NCBI GenBank assembly: GCA_050730835.1
Contig: JBOHNS010000003.1
Span: 1 to 59,035 of the forward strand
DNA length: 59,035 nt
Reading direction: 5' to 3'
DNA from: JBOHNS01 sp050730835
Lineage (GTDB): Bacteria; Patescibacteriota; Saccharimonadia; Saccharimonadales; UBA4665
Part shown: in pieces, positions 31,599-40,047 of the stretch
Position numbering within the stretch: position 1 is the stretch's first letter
How the letters are laid out: every line of letters starts with the position of its first letter
Notes under the pieces: generated by a model
Told to the model about the DNA's origin: nothing
What the model saw: only the letters and a program-made list of their open reading frames with translations
Databases searched by the model: none
Translations under genes and position numbers: made by a program

Positions 31599-33161
31599 CT
31601 ACGATAGCGCTGACAGCACCTGCTGCACAACACTCTGGCTGACGGCGGCGGAGCCACCGAAAACCTGGATGTTGCGCACCGACTTCGTCGAGCTCAAGTA
31701 GCTCAACGTGTTGGCCGGCAGGGGGACGTTTGGGTTCACCAAGATGATCGGTGAACCTTCAAGCCCGAGTGCCGGGTCGGCGGCAAGCGCGTCTGGGAAG
31801 TCCAACCCTGTGGCAACCCCAATGGTGCTGGGGTTTGGGAAGAACTTCTGGGCGACGGCGACTGCCGTACCAAACCGATCGGTGTCTGCGACACAAATCG
31901 CCTGGGGGTCTGCCTGGCAAGCTTCCCCGCCGACTGCGTAGACTGTGGCTGGCTGGCTGGATGCCAGGTAGGCCGCGGTCACCGCTGACTGGCTGCTGCC
32001 ATTGCTCAACAGGATTGCTGCTTGCTGAGCGACGGCTGCTGGCCCGGCGGACAATGCGTCCGGGAAGTTAAGCCCCGTGGCCAGGAAGTCCACCTTGGGG
32101 TTACCCAACTGCCTAGCAACGGCGACAGCCGTAGCAAAGCGGGTCGGCCCGGACACGCGAACAACTTTGTAGCCCAGCGCCTGGATGGCGTTGGCTACGT
32201 TTGGTGCAAGCGCCGCGTTACCTCCAAGGAGGTACACGGTGCCGCCGGCTGGCAGAACCCGCTGCATCTCAGCCGCTGTGGCTGAGTTGAGCTTGCTAGG
32301 CTCTGTCAACAACAACGGACCTTGCTTGGCCGCAGCCAAAGGCCCGCCGGTCAGGGCGTCTGCGTAGACGTCATTCCTGGCCACAACGACTGACTGAGCG
32401 TTGCCAGCAGCATAGTCGGACTTCGACACAGCAATCGCCGTACCAATCCGGTTGGGCGGCTGGCCGCTCTCCCGCGTGGTCGAGACACCACTTGGCGGCG
32501 CTGGTTGCGTCGTCGAAGTAGTCGGCGGCCCGGTCGTGCTTGTACTGCTCGGCGGTGGTTGCACGACAGTTGTCGTCGTGCTCGCCGGCGGCGCTGGCGG
32601 CTGTGTCGTCGACGTGGTCGACGGCACGGTGGTCGTTGTCGATCCCATCGTGGTCGACGTGGTCGACGTTGACGTCGTGGTGGTTGTACCACCGCCGCCA
32701 CAGTCTGTCAGCCCGGGTAGCGTGAAAAAGCCACCTAGACTGTAGTCCGTGTCGTCGCTTGGCAGGCGGTTCTGCCCGAGCCCGATTCCCCAACTTGGAG
32801 AAATGGTCTCATTGACGGGATACGAACTCGACAACGAGAACGAAAACCTCCCCTTAGCGTCAATGGAAATATGCTGCGTATTTCCAGTTGACACATAGAA
32901 AAAGTGATACGTTGCCACCTGCGGGCCAGGCAGGTTACTCACTACACCGGAACCGCTGATGGTGCCGGCGCAGTCTCGCATTACCGTGTAGGTAACGCTG
33001 TAACTGCCGGTGCCATCCGAAAAGGGCGTACTGGCCGTCACGGTAGCGCTCGGCTCACTGGCGCTGGCTGCGCCGGAGGACACAAACCCTCCGACTGCTA
33101 GCGTAGCAGCCATGATTGTTGCGGTGGCGGGAAGCCATCGTCGCCTCAAGAATGAGAACAT
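31599..33161 (-). CDS. Secreted cell-wall-binding repeat 2 protein, actinobacterial type
   Basis: 520 aa. A signal peptide (RRRWLPATATIMAATLAVGG ... ASASE) is followed by a beta-rich domain (about 30-165), a Thr-rich linker of TTTTS/TTTTVP type (about 165-230) and about three cell-wall-binding type 2 repeats (RIGTAIAVSK, ARNDVYADALTGGPLA, GTVYLLGGNAAL; then RVSGPTRFATAVAVA). These repeats are known from Actinobacteria and Firmicutes exoproteins. Strong SD AGGAG. The GC-rich, G/C-ending codons contrast sharply with neighbours, pointing to transfer from an actinobacterium, perhaps a host. A role in binding host or own wall is inference. Confidence 0.85.
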   Translation of the reverse strand: MFSFLRRRWLPATATIMAATLAVGGFVSSGAASASEPSATVTASTPFSDGTGSYSVTYTVMRDCAGTISGSGVVSNLPGPQVATYHFFYVSTGNTQHISIDAKGRFSFSLSSSYPVNETISPSWGIGLGQNRLPSDDTDYSLGGFFTLPGLTDCGGGGTTTTTSTSTTSTTMGSTTTTVPSTTSTTQPPAPPASTTTTVVQPPPSSTSTTGPPTTSTTQPAPPSGVSTTRESGQPPNRIGTAIAVSKSDYAAGNAQSVVVARNDVYADALTGGPLAAAKQGPLLLTEPSKLNSATAAEMQRVLPAGGTVYLLGGNAALAPNVANAIQALGYKVVRVSGPTRFATAVAVARQLGNPKVDFLATGLNFPDALSAGPAAVAQQAAILLSNGSSQSAVTAAYLASSQPATVYAVGGEACQADPQAICVADTDRFGTAVAVAQKFFPNPSTIGVATGLDFPDALAADPALGLEGSPIILVNPNVPLPANTLSYLSSTKSVRNIQVFGGSAAVSQSVVQQVLSALS

Positions 33162-33556
33162 TTAAGTTCTCCTTTCGTTTAGCTTCGGCTTATCGCCTGC
33201 ACCGCAAATCCCAGGGTGGGATACGGACACAAGATTCTTAATAAATTAATTAAACCGCTTTTTAGATAAACTTAAACAATAAAGCAGCCCATAAAAATCC
33301 TCTGTCCGCATCCCAAACTTGGGAAAACCATATATTTTGCGAAAATTAGTCTGACATGTCAATGTGCGAACCTTGGGCGTCTTGATGGACAGCAACGCGA
33401 GCGATAAAAATCTTTGATTTTTATCGAGCTCAAAGCGGTGTCCGACGTTCCAATGTTGCTATTAAGCAACTTTAGTGCAGTTTGGCCAAAAAGTCAACCT
33501 CCCATAAATCTGAATCACAAAACCCCCCATCGGCGAAATTTGAATATTTTGATTGC
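33162..33556. other. Non-coding upstream region of the cell-wall-binding gene
   Basis: No gene is supported. On the minus strand TGGGATGCGGACA (about 33317-33305) can pair with TGTCCGTATCCCA (about 33226-33214), giving a long-range stem over the leader. The right terminal repeat is at 33348-33360. Beyond it is element I (33361-33475). Confidence 0.5.
33361..33475. ncRNA. Structured element, possible family 2 member (copy I)
   Basis: CTTGATGGACAGCAACGCGAGC, then hairpin GATAAAAATC/GATTTTTATC, then GAGC ... GGTGTCCGACG. GGACA/TGTCC and CGTC/GACG can pair. It resembles family 2 in layout (GATG..CGAGC-hairpin), with weaker sequence identity. Confidence 0.35.
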
Positions 33557-33892
33557 CTAAAGCGGAGTGAAAATCAAACGTATGGCGGCCAGCACTGCAA
33601 CAAGTTTGGCAGTTTCCAGCGTGCCGTAAATTTGGCTGACAACCGACGGGTCGGCGGTAAATAATTTGTCGGGGCGAGCGTAGCTTTTGACCGGCAGGCT
33701 GCCGCTATGAAAATCTTTGGGCGCCAGCAAAATTGGGTTAGAACTGGAATAAGTTTTGGAGGTAATTTGGCACAAAATTATATCGCCAAAGTCGCCAATG
33801 GCGACAATTAGCGCCGGGCGCAGTTTCTTGATCGTCAAATCGGAAAACGGAAACGCGATCGAAACGACTTGGCCTATTTTAAGCTTGCCCAT
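33557..33892 (-). CDS. MazF/PemK-family toxin (second module)
   Basis: ATG at 33892 gives about 111 aa: KLKIGQVVSIAFPFSDLTIKKLRPALIVAI with the MazF R-P-A-x-I-V loop, then DIILCQITSK and SYARPDKLFTADPSVV. It overlaps the end of its antitoxin gene by 19 nt. It differs clearly from the first MazF. Confidence 0.82.
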   Translation of the reverse strand: MGKLKIGQVVSIAFPFSDLTIKKLRPALIVAIGDFGDIILCQITSKTYSSSNPILLAPKDFHSGSLPVKSYARPDKLFTADPSVVSQIYGTLETAKLVAVLAAIRLIFTPL

Positions 33893-34113
33893 GCTTTGTC
33901 TTCTGCTGGTCGCAACCAATCTTTGGCCAAAACTTTTTCCGATAAAAGCATGGTTTCAGACACTTTGGTTTTTTCTGGCTTGGCGGCCACGATGCTGATT
34001 TTGCCGTTGACAGCCTTTAGTTCAACGGCGCCGTTGAGGCCGCTTTCTTGAAGCAAAGGCTTCGGAATCCGTACACCTTTAGAATTGCCAATAGTTATGA
34101 TAGAAGTCTTCAT
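33874..34113 (-). CDS. MazE-type AbrB-fold antitoxin (second module)
   Basis: 79 aa: KTSIITIGNSKGVRIPKPLLQESGL is the MazE DNA-binding hairpin (GNSxGVRIPK), and the tail is the toxin-binding region. It is first in its operon. Confidence 0.85.
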   Translation of the reverse strand: MKTSIITIGNSKGVRIPKPLLQESGLNGAVELKAVNGKISIVAAKPEKTKVSETMLLSEKVLAKDWLRPAEDKAWASLK

Positions 34114-34122
34114 AGTAATTAC

Positions 34123-34152
34123 ATTATAGTTACATTAACCTTACCCTGTCAA
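34123..34152 (-). promoter_or_regulatory. Second mazEF promoter
   Basis: -35 TTGACA (34152-34147), 18-nt spacer, -10 TATAAT (34128-34123) ending 9 nt before the ATG. Direct AATGTAA repeats flank the -10. Near-leaderless. Confidence 0.68.
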
Positions 34153-34257
34153 GTCGATTTCCTGGATTTCCTGAGGACTGTCCTCGGACAGATGAGAAAA
34201 ATGTGAATTTAGGTTTGTGGGTTTTAATCTGGGCTGGCGGCAGTCGGCGCGGCAAGC

Positions 34258-36435
34258 TCAGTTTTTTACAGCCGCTAAAGCGCGAGGTTGGCTGGCGGGC
34301 GGCAAAACGGCTGGAGCGGTTTTTGGAAAAGTGAAGCCGAATGTGCTGCCACGACCCTCCTGGCTATCAAAAATTATGGCGCCGCCTTCGCCCACAATAA
34401 CTTTTTGGGCCATAAATAATCCCAGGCCCGTGCCGTCCGGCCGAACTGTCCGAGCATTGGCGGCGCGGTAAAATTTGGTGAATAAATGATGCTGCTCGTG
34501 CCGCGGCACGCCGATACCATTATCGATAATTTTCAGCTCCACGCTGTTTGGCTTATCGCCCAACTTGATTGTAATTTTACCGCCGGCCGGCGTGTAATAA
34601 ATGGCGTTATCCAAAAAGTTCATAATCACTTGGCGAGTCTTATTTTCGTCCAGGTTCATTAACGGAAAATTCGCTGGTTTATGGTAATGCAGACTTAGCT
34701 TGCGCGAACCAAAAGTTTCCTGCAACTGGCCGATTTCATCACTAATAATATCAGCCAGATTAACAAGCGTAGGCTCAATCACAAATTTGCCGGTCTTCAG
34801 CCGCGACACATCCAATAAGTCGGTAATCAAAAATATCATGCGCTCAGAACTGCTAAACGCTTGGCTCAAAAAATGCTTTTGCTCGGAGCTGATTGCGCCG
34901 GCATCACCCTCCAAAACCATGCTCAAATAACCTTTTATCGATGTCAGCGGCGTGCGTAATTGGTGCGAGGCCATGGAAATAAAGTCATCTTTGGTCTCGT
35001 CGAGCTGGCGCAATTTCTGGTTGGATAATTTTAATTCTCTGGTGGCTTGGCCGATTTTTTGCTGCAGCGTGCTATTAAATTCCTGGATTTGCTGCAGTCG
35101 CAAAACGTTTTGCAGGCTAATGGCGATTTCTTCGGCCGCCGTGGTTAATAGCTTAATGTCGACGCTCGGATAAGTCGCGCCGGAATTTTTATAGCCCAAA
35201 ATTATAAAGCCCATGGCTGATGGGCCAGTCGCCAGCCGCGCTGCCAGCGCCACGCCGTTTTCGGCGAAAAGTTTGGCCAGTTTGGACGGCCTGTCTTGCA
35301 GCTCCCGGGCAATCATAAGCGGCTTTTTGGCGCAATGTTTGATGAGCGCCTCGAGCAACTCGGCATCATCGCCAGCCGATTTTGGCTCCTGATCAATAAT
35401 TATAAAACGCACAAAGGCCGGCTTGAGCGCTTTTTGCAGTACCAAACCGGCCGACTTTTTGAGCGCCGGCAAATCACCAGCCTGAACCAGCGCGTGGCTG
35501 AGCTGATTCAGCACATCCTGCGGGTCATAAGCATCTTGATAAAATAATTTATCCGTCAGCTCATCAAAAAACTGCTTCAGCCGCGTAAACAATAAAGCAG
35601 CCACGCCGGTCGCCACCGACAAAAATATCTGCACTAGCAAAGCAAAATGCAAATCAAAAACGTAATCGGCCAGCCCAAAAATTATAAAACCATAACCGCT
35701 TGCCAAAACGACAATCGACAAACCATAAGCCAGCGCCCGCGCCGCCGCCAAACGAATATCAAACATACGATGCTTGACAATGGCGTAAACCATCGCGGCA
35801 GCGAACAAAACCGAAAACACCGGCCCCAGCCAAACCACACTATAAAACCCAAAACTCGGCAATATCAAATCAAACAACGTGCCGCTCACGCCGGCCGCTA
35901 CGATGCCAGAAAAAATCCAGCGCAATTGGGCCTTTTTAACAGCTTTGAATTTTTTTAAACCGCTGGCAAAAGTCAGCAAAACCACCAAAAACATGATTAC
36001 AAACAGGCAGCTAAAAACGCTTTGCCCGACCGCATTGAAAATCAAAGCTTTGTGCCCAGGCAGCAAATTGACGCGCTCCACGATGCTGGCCGGCCAGACA
36101 ACAATCAGACCTACGAAGGCCGCGACTGGCAAGCCGTAGATCAAAGCGCGCCGCTTGAGGCCAGTCTGGCCAATCCAAAAACCGGCAAACAGCGCCATAA
36201 AATAAACGATCAAAAGCGCCGCAATATAATAAATATCAGCATAAATCATAGCCCGCTCGGCGCTGCCGGCCACCAAAAACAAAGCGATGCCAACGCTCCA
36301 CAGCGCCACACCAGCGCTCATCAATAAAAACATGCTATTGGCGATTCGTCGCCAGTCGCGCAGCTGTACGAACAATCCGAGAAACAGATTCAAGGCGCCG
36401 GCAACTAAAATGCTGGTTATTTCGGCTGTCTGCAT
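34258..36435 (-). CDS. Membrane sensor histidine kinase
   Basis: 725 aa. About seven N-terminal TM helices (residues ~5-230, 7TM-type sensor), a linker and a GAF-like region (~300-450), coiled coil, HisKA with phospho-acceptor SHQLRTPL (His491) and HATPase (N box DNAIYY ~610, G1 DNGIGV, G2 GTGLGL). It autophosphorylates and would pass phosphate to a response regulator, plausibly the divergent one at 38338. It is the third gene of a minus operon after the hydrolase and methyltransferase, 3 nt beyond the latter. The signal sensed is unknown. Confidence 0.9.
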   Translation of the reverse strand: MQTAEITSILVAGALNLFLGLFVQLRDWRRIANSMFLLMSAGVALWSVGIALFLVAGSAERAMIYADIYYIAALLIVYFMALFAGFWIGQTGLKRRALIYGLPVAAFVGLIVVWPASIVERVNLLPGHKALIFNAVGQSVFSCLFVIMFLVVLLTFASGLKKFKAVKKAQLRWIFSGIVAAGVSGTLFDLILPSFGFYSVVWLGPVFSVLFAAAMVYAIVKHRMFDIRLAAARALAYGLSIVVLASGYGFIIFGLADYVFDLHFALLVQIFLSVATGVAALLFTRLKQFFDELTDKLFYQDAYDPQDVLNQLSHALVQAGDLPALKKSAGLVLQKALKPAFVRFIIIDQEPKSAGDDAELLEALIKHCAKKPLMIARELQDRPSKLAKLFAENGVALAARLATGPSAMGFIILGYKNSGATYPSVDIKLLTTAAEEIAISLQNVLRLQQIQEFNSTLQQKIGQATRELKLSNQKLRQLDETKDDFISMASHQLRTPLTSIKGYLSMVLEGDAGAISSEQKHFLSQAFSSSERMIFLITDLLDVSRLKTGKFVIEPTLVNLADIISDEIGQLQETFGSRKLSLHYHKPANFPLMNLDENKTRQVIMNFLDNAIYYTPAGGKITIKLGDKPNSVELKIIDNGIGVPRHEQHHLFTKFYRAANARTVRPDGTGLGLFMAQKVIVGEGGAIIFDSQEGRGSTFGFTFPKTAPAVLPPASQPRALAAVKN

Positions 36436-36438
36436 TTT

Positions 36439-37488
36439 TTAAGCGCTCTTTTTGACGACGAATACGTTGTAGGCGCCGTCAGTTGGTTGATAAATTTCGA
36501 GGCTCATTTTTTGCTCGCTAAACGCGCGGCGGATTAAAGTCACGACCATTTCTGCTGAGCGCGGCTTTACGCCCGGCCAGCCGGCGCCGCGCTTGCTCAA
36601 ATTAATCTGCTTGTGCTTGCGGCGCATATTGGCTAGCAATATCAGGCCATCGGTTTTTACTAACGAGCTAGCCGTTTGCAACAATTGCACGCAAGACCGG
36701 TCATTCAGATATTCAAAAATGCCCATCATTTCCACGACGTCGGACCCGCCGGCGCCAAATTTTTTGATAAGTTCAGCTCGCCGCAGAATATTAATTTCCA
36801 GAGTTTTGAGCTGAGTCGATTTCATGCCTTCGTATTGGGCAATTTCGGCGGCGATTTTTAGCGCCACCGGATCAAGATCGGCTAGTTGCAATCGGCATTT
36901 ACTAGCCGGCAGGCCAGATGCGGCTAGCATCAAAAAGCCTGGCGCGGCTGTGCCGCCGGCTAGACTTGTCCAGGTCAAACTGGTTAGGTTTTGCTCGCGG
37001 ACATATTGTTCTGTCAGCCAAGCGCCAACCACCGTACGTGTCCGAATGCCGATGGCGTCAAGCGCGTGGCGAAACATACGCCGCATTAGAAAATCAATTT
37101 TCTCGCCGCTGGCCAGTCCGGACAATTCCGGATGGTGCATAGGTTCCAGCGCCAGTGAGTCCGGCATCAATTTGGCCCAAGCCGAAAAAACCGGCATGAG
37201 CTGCAGCGCCCGGCGCGCCCGATTATTTGGATGATCAAAAGTAAGCTCCGGCCGGCGCCGCAAATAGCGTTCCAGGCCAGCCGAAAAAGCTTGCGTACCC
37301 AAACGCTCCAGTTGATATCGATTGCCTTGGTAGCCGTCTTTAACGCTTAGCCGCACAACTGTAAATCCGCCGTCGCGCGGCAGGCGCTTTTTGACGTGCA
37401 CCATTTTGGCCGCGCCGCGCCGGTCAATCATTTTACGCACATGCGCTTTATTTAAATTCAAGCTATTTTTTGATGACAGCATTTTCAC
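36439..37488 (-). CDS. Class I SAM-dependent methyltransferase-like protein
   Basis: 349 aa. The C-terminal half shows a Rossmann-type pattern: LTWTSLAGGTAAPGFLMLA (motif I-like), LADLDPVALKIAAEIAQYEG (acidic end of beta2), DVVEMMGIFEYL (motif IV-like) and LILLANMR. The N-terminal ~150 residues are helical and basic. The substrate is unknown. The start overlaps the upstream hydrolase stop by 4 nt. Confidence 0.6.
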   Translation of the reverse strand: MKMLSSKNSLNLNKAHVRKMIDRRGAAKMVHVKKRLPRDGGFTVVRLSVKDGYQGNRYQLERLGTQAFSAGLERYLRRRPELTFDHPNNRARRALQLMPVFSAWAKLMPDSLALEPMHHPELSGLASGEKIDFLMRRMFRHALDAIGIRTRTVVGAWLTEQYVREQNLTSLTWTSLAGGTAAPGFLMLAASGLPASKCRLQLADLDPVALKIAAEIAQYEGMKSTQLKTLEINILRRAELIKKFGAGGSDVVEMMGIFEYLNDRSCVQLLQTASSLVKTDGLILLANMRRKHKQINLSKRGAGWPGVKPRSAEMVVTLIRRAFSEQKMSLEIYQPTDGAYNVFVVKKSA

Positions 37489-38252
37489 TCCGCTGGTAAT
37501 TTATCGACTGGGCATACGGAAGCCAAAGCTTGGCCAATGTTAGTTTTAAGTAACGGCTCAAAAAACGGCAGCCATTCGTCCATGCCCCAAAAAGCCCGGA
37601 TAATGGTCGCAATGTGTTTGTTGGTCGCTAGCGGCACAAAAGTCAGGTCTAGCCCCAAATTTTTTGCTTCATCAAGTAAAATTTTGGTATTAGAATGCTT
37701 AATCACCGGATCGTTCAGGCTGCCAAAAACCAAAATTGGCCGCTTGCCAATTAAATGCAGTTGGTGCAATGGCTCAATCGCCTCAAAAATTTTATAGGCC
37801 TCAGCTAGGCCCAGATTTTTGTTAATCAAAGTCTGCCTCATATGATTAAGCGGCAAATAATCCCAAACCTGAAGCGCCGTACTGCCATAAACCGTAACCA
37901 GCAAAATCCGCTCAAAGTCGTTAATAATTTTAGCGGCTCTAAGCGCCATAATCGAACCAGCGCTGGCGCCAATCATGCCAAATTTAATTCCAGGATAAAC
38001 GCTTTTATAAGCCTTGACCCGGGCAGCCATATCGTCAACTATGTTATGGCTTAGCGGTACTAGCTCTTCTGGATCAGATCTTAAAAACGGATGGTAATCA
38101 TAGCTTTGCAGCAAAAATCCGCGCCGGTTTAGCACTCTAAAAACCGGTTGATAATACCAATACTTAGTCCCTAGACTAGCCACAAAAAATATAATCGCAC
38201 GCGGCGGCCCATCTGGCTGGTAGGATACGCTTCGAAAACTAAGTTTTGCCAT
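37485..38252 (-). CDS. Alpha/beta hydrolase (esterase/lipase-like)
   Basis: 255 aa with nucleophile elbow GMIGASAGSIMAL (G-A-S-A-G), an acid candidate in PILVFGSLNDPVI and a late His (ATNKHIATIIRAFW). It is the first gene of the operon with the methyltransferase and histidine kinase. There is no signal peptide. The substrate is not predictable. Confidence 0.7.
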   Translation of the reverse strand: MAKLSFRSVSYQPDGPPRAIIFFVASLGTKYWYYQPVFRVLNRRGFLLQSYDYHPFLRSDPEELVPLSHNIVDDMAARVKAYKSVYPGIKFGMIGASAGSIMALRAAKIINDFERILLVTVYGSTALQVWDYLPLNHMRQTLINKNLGLAEAYKIFEAIEPLHQLHLIGKRPILVFGSLNDPVIKHSNTKILLDEAKNLGLDLTFVPLATNKHIATIIRAFWGMDEWLPFFEPLLKTNIGQALASVCPVDKLPAE

Positions 38253-38337
38253 AATAATTTTTGTTTTATTAGTTAGTATTCGTTAGTATAAAGCTATAGC
38301 AAATCATTTTCAAGCTTTCTAACTTTAGGACAAAATT

Positions 38338-38709
38338 ATGGCAAAAATCGCGATCATCGAAGACGAGCAAACCATTTCCGAAATGTATCGGCTGAAATTC
38401 GAGCTGGAAGGTTTTGATGTAGAAACAGCCGAAAACGGCAAGCTCGGCCTGAAATTATTAGAAAAAATGAAACCCGATATCGTGCTGCTCGACATCATGA
38501 TGCCAGAAATGAACGGCGACGAAGTGCTAGCAAAAACTCGCGGGCAAAGCTGGGGCAAAAATCTAAAAGTCATTGTCCTAACTAACGGTGGCGAGCAAGA
38601 AATCCCGCCCAGCCTGAAAAATTTAGGCGTCGCCGCCGTGGTCCTAAAATCCGACATGACGCCCCACGAAGTCGCCGATCTAGTAAAAAACCAGCTCGCC
38701 AAAACTTAA
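38338..38709 (+). CDS. Single-domain response regulator (CheY-like receiver)
   Basis: 123 aa: acidic pocket E8/D9 (IIEDEQ), phospho-acceptor D52 (VLLDIMMPEMNG), switch T82 (VIVLTNGG) and K104 (VVLKSD). There is no output domain, so it acts by protein-protein contact. It is divergent from the histidine-kinase operon, and AGGA precedes the ATG. Confidence 0.92.
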   Translation: MAKIAIIEDEQTISEMYRLKFELEGFDVETAENGKLGLKLLEKMKPDIVLLDIMMPEMNGDEVLAKTRGQSWGKNLKVIVLTNGGEQEIPPSLKNLGVAAVVLKSDMTPHEVADLVKNQLAKT

Positions 38710-38728
38710 TTTTGGCTTTTATAACTGT

Positions 38729-38734
38729 TAAAAT
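38729..38734 (+). promoter_or_regulatory. Extended -10 box of ychF, near-leaderless
   Basis: TGTTAAAAT has the TGn extension and ends 6 nt before the ATG at 38741. There is no Shine-Dalgarno. Confidence 0.4.
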
Positions 38735-38740
38735 AAAATT

Positions 38741-39817
38741 ATGAGTTTAAGTATAGGCATTATCGGTTTGCCAAATGTTGGCAAATCAACTTTGTTTAAC
38801 GCGCTAGCCGACAATAATGTTTTGGCAGCCAATTATCCATTCGCCACGATTGAGCCAAACACTGGAACCGTGCCGGTGCCGGACGAACGCTTAGCCGAGC
38901 TGGCCGGACTTTATAAAACACAAAAAATTGTAGCGGCCAGCGTAACATTTATAGATATTGCCGGCTTGGTTGCCGGCGCGGCTGAGGGCGAAGGCCTTGG
39001 CAACCAATTTTTAAGCCACATCCGCAGCTGCAACGCGCTTGTGCAGGTTGTCCGAATTTTCGAAGACGACAATGTTATAAATAGTAGCGGCGAGGCGCCT
39101 GATGCCAAAAAAGACATTGGGGTAATTACAACCGAGCTGGTGCTGGCGGATCTACAGACCGTCGACAATCGCCTGCCCAAACTAGACAAAGAATCGCGCG
39201 CCAATCCCAAGCTGCGGCCGCGAGTCGAAAACCTGCAAACCGCTAGAAATTTATTAGACGCCGGCCAGCCAATATGGCAAAAGCCAGAACTAATTACCGG
39301 CCTGGCAGATTTACAATTACTAACTGCCAAGCCAATAATTTATGTTTTTAATTGCAACGAAAATGATTTAAATAACTGTCAAATGAACACAAAATATACT
39401 CAATTAGTCGCGCCGGCCAAAGCAATTTTTATTTCAGCAAAACTAGAAGACGAATTGCGCAGTCTCGATGAAGATGACAGATCGGAAATGCTGGCCAGCT
39501 ACGGCCAGAGCAAGTCCGGGTTAGACCAACTAATCCGTGCTGCCTACGACACGCTAGGCTTGCAAAGTTTCCTAACGGCCGGCGCAAAAGAAGTTCGCGC
39601 CTGGACAATTAAAAAAGCTACCAGCGCACCGCAAGCCGCCGGCGTAATTCACGGCGATTTCCAGCGCGGCTTCATCGCCGCCCAAATAATTGATTATGAC
39701 GACCTAATATCAGCTGGCTCTGAAGCCGCAGCCAAATCAGCCGGAAAAATTAGAACCGAAGGCAAAGACTATATTATGCAACCCAATGATATAGCTGAGT
39801 TTAGATTTAACGTCTAG
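38741..39817 (+). CDS. ychF: Redox-regulated ribosome-binding ATPase/GTPase YchF (Ola1)
   Basis: 358 aa, a universally conserved P-loop NTPase of the Obg family that prefers ATP and binds ribosomes. P-loop GLPNVGKST (residues 8-16), switch II DIAGLVAGAAEG, a specificity motif read here as FNCNENDL where NxxE is typical of the YchF family, and a C-terminal TGS domain ending MQPNDIAEFRFNV. Downstream lies a second, synonymous-diverged copy of this C-terminal end (39981-40028), marking a recombination event. Confidence 0.94.
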   Translation: MSLSIGIIGLPNVGKSTLFNALADNNVLAANYPFATIEPNTGTVPVPDERLAELAGLYKTQKIVAASVTFIDIAGLVAGAAEGEGLGNQFLSHIRSCNALVQVVRIFEDDNVINSSGEAPDAKKDIGVITTELVLADLQTVDNRLPKLDKESRANPKLRPRVENLQTARNLLDAGQPIWQKPELITGLADLQLLTAKPIIYVFNCNENDLNNCQMNTKYTQLVAPAKAIFISAKLEDELRSLDEDDRSEMLASYGQSKSGLDQLIRAAYDTLGLQSFLTAGAKEVRAWTIKKATSAPQAAGVIHGDFQRGFIAAQIIDYDDLISAGSEAAAKSAGKIRTEGKDYIMQPNDIAEFRFNV

Positions 39818-39818
39818 C

Positions 39819-39975
39819 CAGGAAGAGCAGCCGGACAAAATGTATTCCATTTTGCCCGCGCGATGATATTTGAGCGGTTAGCGAAAATATATGCCGAGCC
39901 AGAGAAATCAATTCCTCAAAAGTAAAAGATTTCTCTGCGCGAAGCTATAGAAACCCGCTTGCGGGTGTCTCATAG
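39819..39975 (+). ncRNA. Structured element family 1, copy D (5' half plus separated 3' half)
   Basis: Starts GGAAGAGCAGC with hairpin CAAAATGTATTCCATTTTG and GCGCGATGA. The expected 3' half is displaced: CTATAG-AAA-CCCGC-TT-GCGGG-TGT-CTCATAG at 39945-39975. It seems to be a chimera of two copies. Confidence 0.45.
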
Positions 39976-39977
39976 GC

Positions 39978-40028
39978 GTTATGCAGCCAAACGACGTAGC
40001 AGAATTCCGCTTCAACGTTTCAAAGTAA
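39978..40028 (+). pseudogene. Second copy of the YchF C-terminal end
   Basis: GTT ATG CAG CCA AAC GAC GTA ... TAA encodes VMQPNDVAEFRFNVSK, matching the end of the intact YchF (IMQPNDIAEFRFNV) but with mostly synonymous differences. No start or upstream part remains. It is the leftover 3' end of a displaced ychF allele or a copy carried by an insertion. Confidence 0.85.
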
Positions 40029-40047
40029 CTCACTTCAATTAATCACT

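Larger units (their letters stand above)
31442..33360. mobile_element. Single-gene segment with inverted terminal repeats (candidate transferred cassette)
   Basis: Perfect 13-bp inverted termini GACATGTCAGACT (31442-31454 and 33348-33360, opposite strands) are each followed inward by a CCC..GGG mini-hairpin and TGGGAT-C-GACAG blocks. The segment holds only the GC-rich cell-wall-binding gene. No transposase and no clear target duplication are seen. Whether it is a mobile element is inference. Confidence 0.5.

Noticed and set aside
32351..32793. Arg- and Asp/His-rich ORFs overlapping the cell-wall-binding gene
   Set aside because: Other-frame readings of the Thr-rich linker; the high GC keeps many frames open.
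33162..33230. c-di-AMP or other known riboswitch before the cell-wall-binding gene
   Set aside because: A few bases recall ydaO-type sequences, but no consensus core could be assembled by eye.
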